Part shown: piece after piece, positions 6,212 through 9,249 of the stretch | Numbering within the stretch: the stretch's first letter is position 1 | Layout of the letters: every line of letters begins with the position of its first letter | DNA from: Clostridia bacterium | Lineage (GTDB): Bacteria > Bacillota > Clostridia > Christensenellales > Aristaeellaceae | DNA length: 9,249 nucleotides | Direction: 5' to 3' | NCBI GenBank assembly: GCA_017471125.1 | Contig: JAFUWR010000364.1 | Span: 1 to 9,249 of the forward strand | Notes under the pieces: generated by a model | Told to the model about the DNA's origin: nothing | Seen by the model: only the letters and a program-made list of their open reading frames with translations | The model's database searches: none | Program-made: the position numbers and the translations under genes

Positions 6212-6700
6212 ATGTCCGATCGCGCGAACGAGGGGCTTCAGTCCCTGGGCAACAAGCGCACCGTCTACAAGAGCGACTACGCGCCGGAGGTGCTGGAGAC
6301 CTTCCAGAACAAGCACCCCGGCAACGACTACTTCGTCAAGTTCAACTGCCCGGAGTTCACGAGCCTGTGCCCCATCACCGGCCAGCCGGACTTCGCGACC
6401 ATCTATATCGCCTACGTCCCCGGCGAGCGCATGGTGGAGAGCAAATCCCTGAAGCTCTACCTGTACTCCTTCCGCAACCACGGGGACTTCCACGAGGACT
6501 GCGTGAACGTCATCATGAAGGATCTCATCAAGCTCATGGACCCCAAGTACATCGAGGTCTGGGGCAAGTTCACGCCCAGGGGCGGCATCTCCATCGACCC
6601 CTACTGCAACTACGGTCGTCCCGGCACCCGCTGGGAGGAGGTGGCCTGGCAGCGCCTGAGCCAGCACGACCTGTACCCCGAAAAGGTGGACAACCGGTGA
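6212..6700 (+). CDS. queF: NADPH-dependent 7-cyano-7-deazaguanine reductase
   Basis: Cytoplasmic enzyme that reduces the nitrile of preQ0 to the aminomethyl group of preQ1 with two NADPH, the step before insertion into tRNA by Tgt. At 162 residues it is the short, unimodular (YkvM-like) type. Key residues are visible: nucleophile Cys53 in FTSLCPITGQPDF, general acid Asp60, the QueF motif ESKSLKLYL (76-84), and His94-Glu95 in FRNHGDFHED for substrate binding. The ATG at 6212 has GGAAGGAG overlapping the queT 3' end, about 8 nt upstream, and the genes are 2 nt apart, so they are co-transcribed and probably translationally coupled. No de novo preQ0 genes (queC, queD, queE) are in the window, which fits import of preQ0 by QueT followed by reduction, though those genes could lie elsewhere. 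Confidence 0.97.
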   Translation: MSDRANEGLQSLGNKRTVYKSDYAPEVLETFQNKHPGNDYFVKFNCPEFTSLCPITGQPDFATIYIAYVPGERMVESKSLKLYLYSFRNHGDFHEDCVNVIMKDLIKLMDPKYIEVWGKFTPRGGISIDPYCNYGRPGTRWEEVAWQRLSQHDLYPEKVDNR

Positions 6701-6724
6701 CCCAAAACTTAGCATTTTAATGAT

Positions 6725-6768
6725 GCGGGCCCCGCCTGGATGTGATACACTATTCAGGCGGGGCCCGC
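6725..6768 (+). terminator. 14-bp hairpin between queF and the MATE gene (probable terminator)
   Basis: Perfect inverted repeats 6725-6738 and 6755-6768, almost all G and C, flank a 16-nt loop. It begins 24 nt after the queF stop. Only a broken T run follows (AATCTTTCTC), so termination may be incomplete and some transcripts may continue into the next gene. Confidence 0.6.
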
Positions 6769-6791
6769 AATCTTTCTCAAAGGAGCGTCAT

Positions 6792-8177
6792 ATGTCTTCC
6801 TTCCGCAAAAAGTACCTCGGCGACAAGGCATTCTACAAAATGGTGCTGGCCATCGTGATACCGATCATGGTGCAGAACGCCATCACGAATTTCGTGAGCC
6901 TGCTGGACAACATCATGGTGGGTCAGGTGGGCACGGAGCCCATGTCGGGCGTGGCGGTGGCGAACCAACTGATGTTCGTGTTCAACCTGTGCGTGTTCGG
7001 CGGCATCTCCGGCGCGGGCATCTACTCGGCCCAGTTCCACGGCGCGGACAACCAGGAGGGCGTGCGGTCCTGCTTCCGCTTCAAGCTGTACCTGGGTCTC
7101 GCGCTGTGCGCCGGGGCCATCGCGCTGTTCCTCGTCAAGGGCGAGGCGCTGATCGGGCTGTACCTGAACGACGTGGACGCCGAAAAGGTGGCCGCCACCC
7201 TGCGCCACGGCATGGACTACCTGCGGGTGATGCTTTGGGGGCTGCCGGCCTTCGCGCTGTCGCAGATCTACGCCAGCACGCTGCGGGAGGGCGGCGAGAC
7301 GGGCCTGCCCATGCGGGCGGGGGTCATCGCGGTGTTCGTGAACCTGGTGTTCAACTACCTGCTCATCTTCGGGCACCTGGGCTTGCCGGCGCTGGGCGTG
7401 CGCGGCGCGGCCATCGCCACGGTGCTGTCGCGGTACGTGGAGCTGTTCATCGTCGCGGGCACCGCCCATAGGCACCCCGAGCGCTTCCGCTTCATCCGCG
7501 GGCTGTACGCCACGCCGCGGGTGCCCGCCGATCTTGCGAAGGCCATCGCCATCAAGGGCGCGCCGCTGCTGATCAACGAGGCGCTCTGGTCCCTGGGCAT
7601 GGCGACGCTCACCCAGTGCTACTCCCTGCGGGGGCTGGACGTGGTGGCCGCGATGAACATCTCCACCACCGTGTCCAACCTGTTCGCCGCCACGTTCCTG
7701 TCCATGGGCACCGCCACGGCCATCATCGTGGGCCAGTCGCTGGGGGCCAACGACCTGGACACCGCCAGGGACCGGGCCTGGAAGCTCATCGCGTTCAGCA
7801 TCTTTTTGAGCCTGTGCGGCGGGGCGCTGATGCTTTTAGCGTCGCCGCTGGTGCCGCGGGTGTACCGCACGGAGCCGGAGGTCCGCCGCCTGGCCACCCA
7901 CCTGCTGATGGTGTATTCCCTGTGCATGCCGCTGTTCTCCTACTGCAACTCCGCCTACTTCATCCTCCGCTCCGGCGGCAAGACGATGATCACCTTCTTC
8001 TTCGACAGCGGCTACACCTGGGTGGTGGCCGTGCCGCTGGCCTGGTGCCTGGTGCGGCTGACCACGCTGGACGTGCGGGCGGTGTACCTGCTGGTGCAGC
8101 TCGCCGACATCATCAAGGTGGTGTTCGGGCACTTCCTGATCGCCCGGGGGAGCTGGCTCAACAATATGGTTTCATAG
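6792..8177 (+). CDS. MATE family efflux transporter
   Basis: A 461-residue inner-membrane protein with about 12 hydrophobic helices in two homologous halves, typical of the MATE (multi antimicrobial extrusion) family, which exports cationic drugs, dyes or metabolites by Na+ or H+ antiport. Family features include PIMVQNAITNFVSLLDNIMVGQVG near the N-terminus (24-47), GGISGAGIYSAQFHGADN (70-87) and its second-half equivalent FLSMGTATAIIVGQSLGAND (302-321). The substrate cannot be predicted. An open frame extends upstream to 6720, but the ATG at 6792 is preferred: AAAGGAG lies 6 nt upstream and the residues before it come from the hairpin. I see no strong promoter between queF and this gene, so it may depend on read-through or an atypical promoter. 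It ends at a GC-rich terminator. Confidence 0.93.
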   Translation: MSSFRKKYLGDKAFYKMVLAIVIPIMVQNAITNFVSLLDNIMVGQVGTEPMSGVAVANQLMFVFNLCVFGGISGAGIYSAQFHGADNQEGVRSCFRFKLYLGLALCAGAIALFLVKGEALIGLYLNDVDAEKVAATLRHGMDYLRVMLWGLPAFALSQIYASTLREGGETGLPMRAGVIAVFVNLVFNYLLIFGHLGLPALGVRGAAIATVLSRYVELFIVAGTAHRHPERFRFIRGLYATPRVPADLAKAIAIKGAPLLINEALWSLGMATLTQCYSLRGLDVVAAMNISTTVSNLFAATFLSMGTATAIIVGQSLGANDLDTARDRAWKLIAFSIFLSLCGGALMLLASPLVPRVYRTEPEVRRLATHLLMVYSLCMPLFSYCNSAYFILRSGGKTMITFFFDSGYTWVVAVPLAWCLVRLTTLDVRAVYLLVQLADIIKVVFGHFLIARGSWLNNMVS

Positions 8178-8181
8178 GAAT

Positions 8182-8204
8182 GGGGGCGGTCCCCCGCCCC
8201 CTTT
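8182..8204. terminator. Short GC-rich hairpin between convergent genes
   Basis: GGGGGCGG (8182-8189) and CCGCCCCC (8194-8201) form an 8-bp stem with a 4-nt loop, 4 nt after the MATE stop codon. Three T follow on the plus strand. It also lies just beyond the stop of the convergent CAP gene, so it can serve both, but T tracts are short on either side. Confidence 0.65.
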
Positions 8205-8210
8205 GTCGCA

Positions 8211-9092
8211 TTATCTCCCAAAGAGCTGCACCCAGTACATCACGCCGCCGTAGCTGTACGCGCACACGCCGATGGAGCCGTAGCTGGCCCGCAGGATGTT
8301 CTCCCTGTGCCCGTCGCTGGACGACATCCACGCGGCCATCACCTTGTCGGCGGTCCGCTGGCCCCGGGCGATGTTCTCCGCGAAGGCGCTTGCGCTGACG
8401 GTGGACCACTTGGACCCGTCCGGCCGGGTGTGGCTGAAAGACCGGGTCAGCTCCCCGGCCCGCACGCAGGCCGCGCGGGTCAGCTCGCCGTCCACCCGCA
8501 GGGCGTTGAGGCCCTGCTTGGCGCGCTCCTCGTTCACCAACTGCACCACGCGGCTGGCCAGGTCGTCGCGATCAATGCCCGCCGGGGCCGCGGTGGGCTT
8601 GGCCGTGGGCGCGGCCGTGGGCTTCGCGGTGGGCGCTTGCGTGGGCGCTTTGACGGGCGGTTCCGTCGGGCCTGTTGTCGGGATTTCTGTCGGTGCTTCG
8701 GTCGGCGCTTGTGTTGGCACTTCGGTGGGGACTGCCGTCGGCGCTTCCGTCGGTACGGTCGTCGGCGCGGCGGTGGGCGCCTCGGTGGGCACGGGCTTCG
8801 CGCCCTCCACGGTGGCGGTGTAGCAGCCCGCGCCGGTGTTCAGGCGCAGCTTGTAGCTGGCGGTCGGGTCGTCCACGCGCACCCGCAGGCTGCCTGCGCC
8901 GCCCTGCACGTTCTGCACGCACAGCGGCCAGTCGCCCTGGTACACGGTCAGCACGCAGTCCCCCTGGGGGACCTGCCAGGTCACCTCGATGGCGCTGCCG
9001 TCCATGCGCCCGGTCACATAGCCCTCGGCGAAGGCGGGCAGGAGCAGCAGCGCGATCAACGTCAGTGTCACAGCGATCTTACGTTTCTTCAT
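8211..9092 (-). CDS. Secreted CAP/SCP-domain protein with Pro-Thr linker
   Basis: A 293-residue exported protein. It has a signal peptide (1-22, cleavage near LPAFA-EG), an N-terminal region of about 75 residues that I do not recognise, probably beta-rich (23-98), and a Pro-Thr-Ala linker (about 100-171). A C-terminal CAP domain (about 175-292) of the YkwD-like bacterial type follows. CAP hallmarks are present: VVQLVNEERAKQGLNALRVD, SFSHTRPDGSKW (His221), AENIARG (Glu239), and SSDGHRENIL (His262). Bacterial CAP proteins are extracellular; their biochemical role is mostly unknown. The start at 9092 is preferred over the in-frame ATG at 9099-9101: the only ribosome site, AGAGG (9102-9106), abuts that first ATG but is 9 nt from the second. 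The signal peptide end is nearly the same as in the L,D-transpeptidase protein. Confidence 0.9.
   Translation of the reverse strand: MKKRKIAVTLTLIALLLLPAFAEGYVTGRMDGSAIEVTWQVPQGDCVLTVYQGDWPLCVQNVQGGAGSLRVRVDDPTASYKLRLNTGAGCYTATVEGAKPVPTEAPTAAPTTVPTEAPTAVPTEVPTQAPTEAPTEIPTTGPTEPPVKAPTQAPTAKPTAAPTAKPTAAPAGIDRDDLASRVVQLVNEERAKQGLNALRVDGELTRAACVRAGELTRSFSHTRPDGSKWSTVSASAFAENIARGQRTADKVMAAWMSSSDGHRENILRASYGSIGVCAYSYGGVMYWVQLFGR
8580..8795 (-). repeat. Coding repeat for the PTxAPT linker
   Basis: About 72 codons encode repeated Pro-Thr-(Glu/Ala/Val/Lys)-Ala-Pro-Thr units, such as PTEAPTAAPTTVPTEAPT. Such regions are usually extended, flexible spacers crossing the cell wall and are possible O-glycosylation sites. 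DNA of this type tends to vary in repeat number between strains. Confidence 0.8.
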
Positions 9093-9105
9093 GGTTTTCA
9101 TCCTC

Positions 9106-9138
9106 TCTGTGAAATGGTTTTGAAATATATTTCACAGA
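9106..9138. promoter_or_regulatory. Nested palindromes in the CAP gene leader (possible operator or RNA hairpin)
   Basis: TCTGTGAAAT (9106-9115) and ATTTCACAGA (9129-9138) are perfect 10-bp inverted repeats. Within them, TGAAATATATTTCA (9121-9134) is a perfect 14-bp palindrome. They lie between the predicted -10 box and the AGAGG ribosome site of the CAP gene, spanning the likely transcript start. This position suits a repressor site. If transcription starts upstream of 9138, the outer repeat could instead fold next to the ribosome site. Confidence 0.5.
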
Positions 9139-9139
9139 T

Positions 9140-9168
9140 AGTTTATATATAATCTCCAAATTTGTCAA
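9140..9168 (-). promoter_or_regulatory. Promoter of the CAP-domain gene
   Basis: On the minus strand a perfect -35 box TTGACA (9163-9168) is followed after 17 nt by TAAACT (9140-9145, 4 of 6 matches). TATAAA with a 15-nt spacer is an alternative -10. The leader to the ATG at 9092 would be about 40 nt and contains the palindromes. Confidence 0.65.
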
Positions 9169-9232
9169 CCATTTTATGTGCAATATCCACAAATTACCAG
9201 TGTATCCAGAGATGACCAAGGGGGTGTTTTCC

Positions 9233-9249
9233 ATGTCCGGGACCCTGCG
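9233..9249 (+). CDS. Possible start of a plus-strand gene (cut by window edge)
   Basis: An ATG at 9233-9235 is preceded by AAGGGGGTG (9218-9226), a good ribosome site at about 8 nt. The visible codons read M-S-G-T-L, too few to identify. If real, it is transcribed divergently from the CAP gene and shares the AT-rich intergenic region 9107-9232. A possible -10, TATAAT at 9148-9153, lacks a matching -35 box. Confidence 0.4.

Noticed and set aside
5684..6700. Plus-strand frame of 338 codons fused upstream of queF
   Set aside because: The first part is a shifted frame of queT beginning inside the terminator hairpin. QueF homology begins at the ATG at 6212, which has its own ribosome site.
6720..6791. 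N-terminal extension of the MATE protein from 6720
   Set aside because: The extra 24 residues are encoded by the hairpin and lack a ribosome site, whereas the ATG at 6792 has AAAGGAG at good spacing.
8580..8795. CRISPR-like or tandem DNA array in the repetitive region
   Set aside because: The repetition follows codons for Pro-Thr-Ala and lies in frame in a linker; there are no constant repeats with unique spacers.
8307..9152. Plus-strand open frame antisense to the CAP gene
   Set aside because: Arg/Gly-rich translation without motifs that covers a gene with a clear signal peptide and CAP domain.

Overview
The window looks like a chromosomal segment of a GC-rich anaerobic Firmicute, probably a gut or rumen Clostridia member. 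The evidence is indirect: the genes are very GC-rich, but the intergenic promoters are AT-rich and sigma-A-like, Shine-Dalgarno sites are strong, a preQ1-I riboswitch precedes a QueT-type transporter, and there are secreted proteins with Big_2 domains and a Pro-Thr linker. The exact taxon cannot be told from the window. I see no mobile element, CRISPR array, tRNA or rRNA.

Layout, left to right. (1) The 3' part of leuS (+) ends at a perfect 21-bp hairpin terminator. (2) Convergent to it, on the minus strand, is a large secreted protein: signal peptide, EF-hand-like loop, leucine-rich repeats, five Big_2 Ig-like domains and a C-terminal L,D-transpeptidase. (3) Upstream of that, also minus, is a tightly coupled pair: a TauE/SafE (TSUP) membrane transporter followed 2 nt later by the tRNA-wobble methyltransferase mnmM (YtqB family). 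(4) A 282-bp divergent intergenic region holds an extended -10 promoter for the minus pair. It also holds a promoter, preQ1-I aptamer and intrinsic terminator controlling the plus-strand operon queT-queF. (5) After a 14-bp hairpin comes a MATE-family efflux transporter (+). It ends at a GC-rich hairpin shared with (6) a convergent secreted CAP/SCP-domain protein on the minus strand, which has a Pro-Thr-rich linker. (7) The right edge is an AT-rich region with nested palindromes and probably the first codons of another plus-strand gene.

Two themes stand out. The first is tRNA function: leuS charges tRNA-Leu, MnmM finishes the mnm5s2U34 wobble base, and QueT/QueF feed queuosine synthesis at G34. 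The second is the cell envelope: the L,D-transpeptidase fusion and the CAP protein carry near-identical signal-peptide cleavage regions.

The best-supported regulatory observation is the preQ1 switch. The aptamer tail ACTAAGG (5638-5644) is perfectly complementary to CCTTAGT (5679-5685) in the terminator hairpin. This gives a ligand-controlled choice between antiterminator and terminator ahead of queT-queF. I found no clearly undescribed system; the most unusual single gene is the LRR-Big_2-L,D-transpeptidase fusion.
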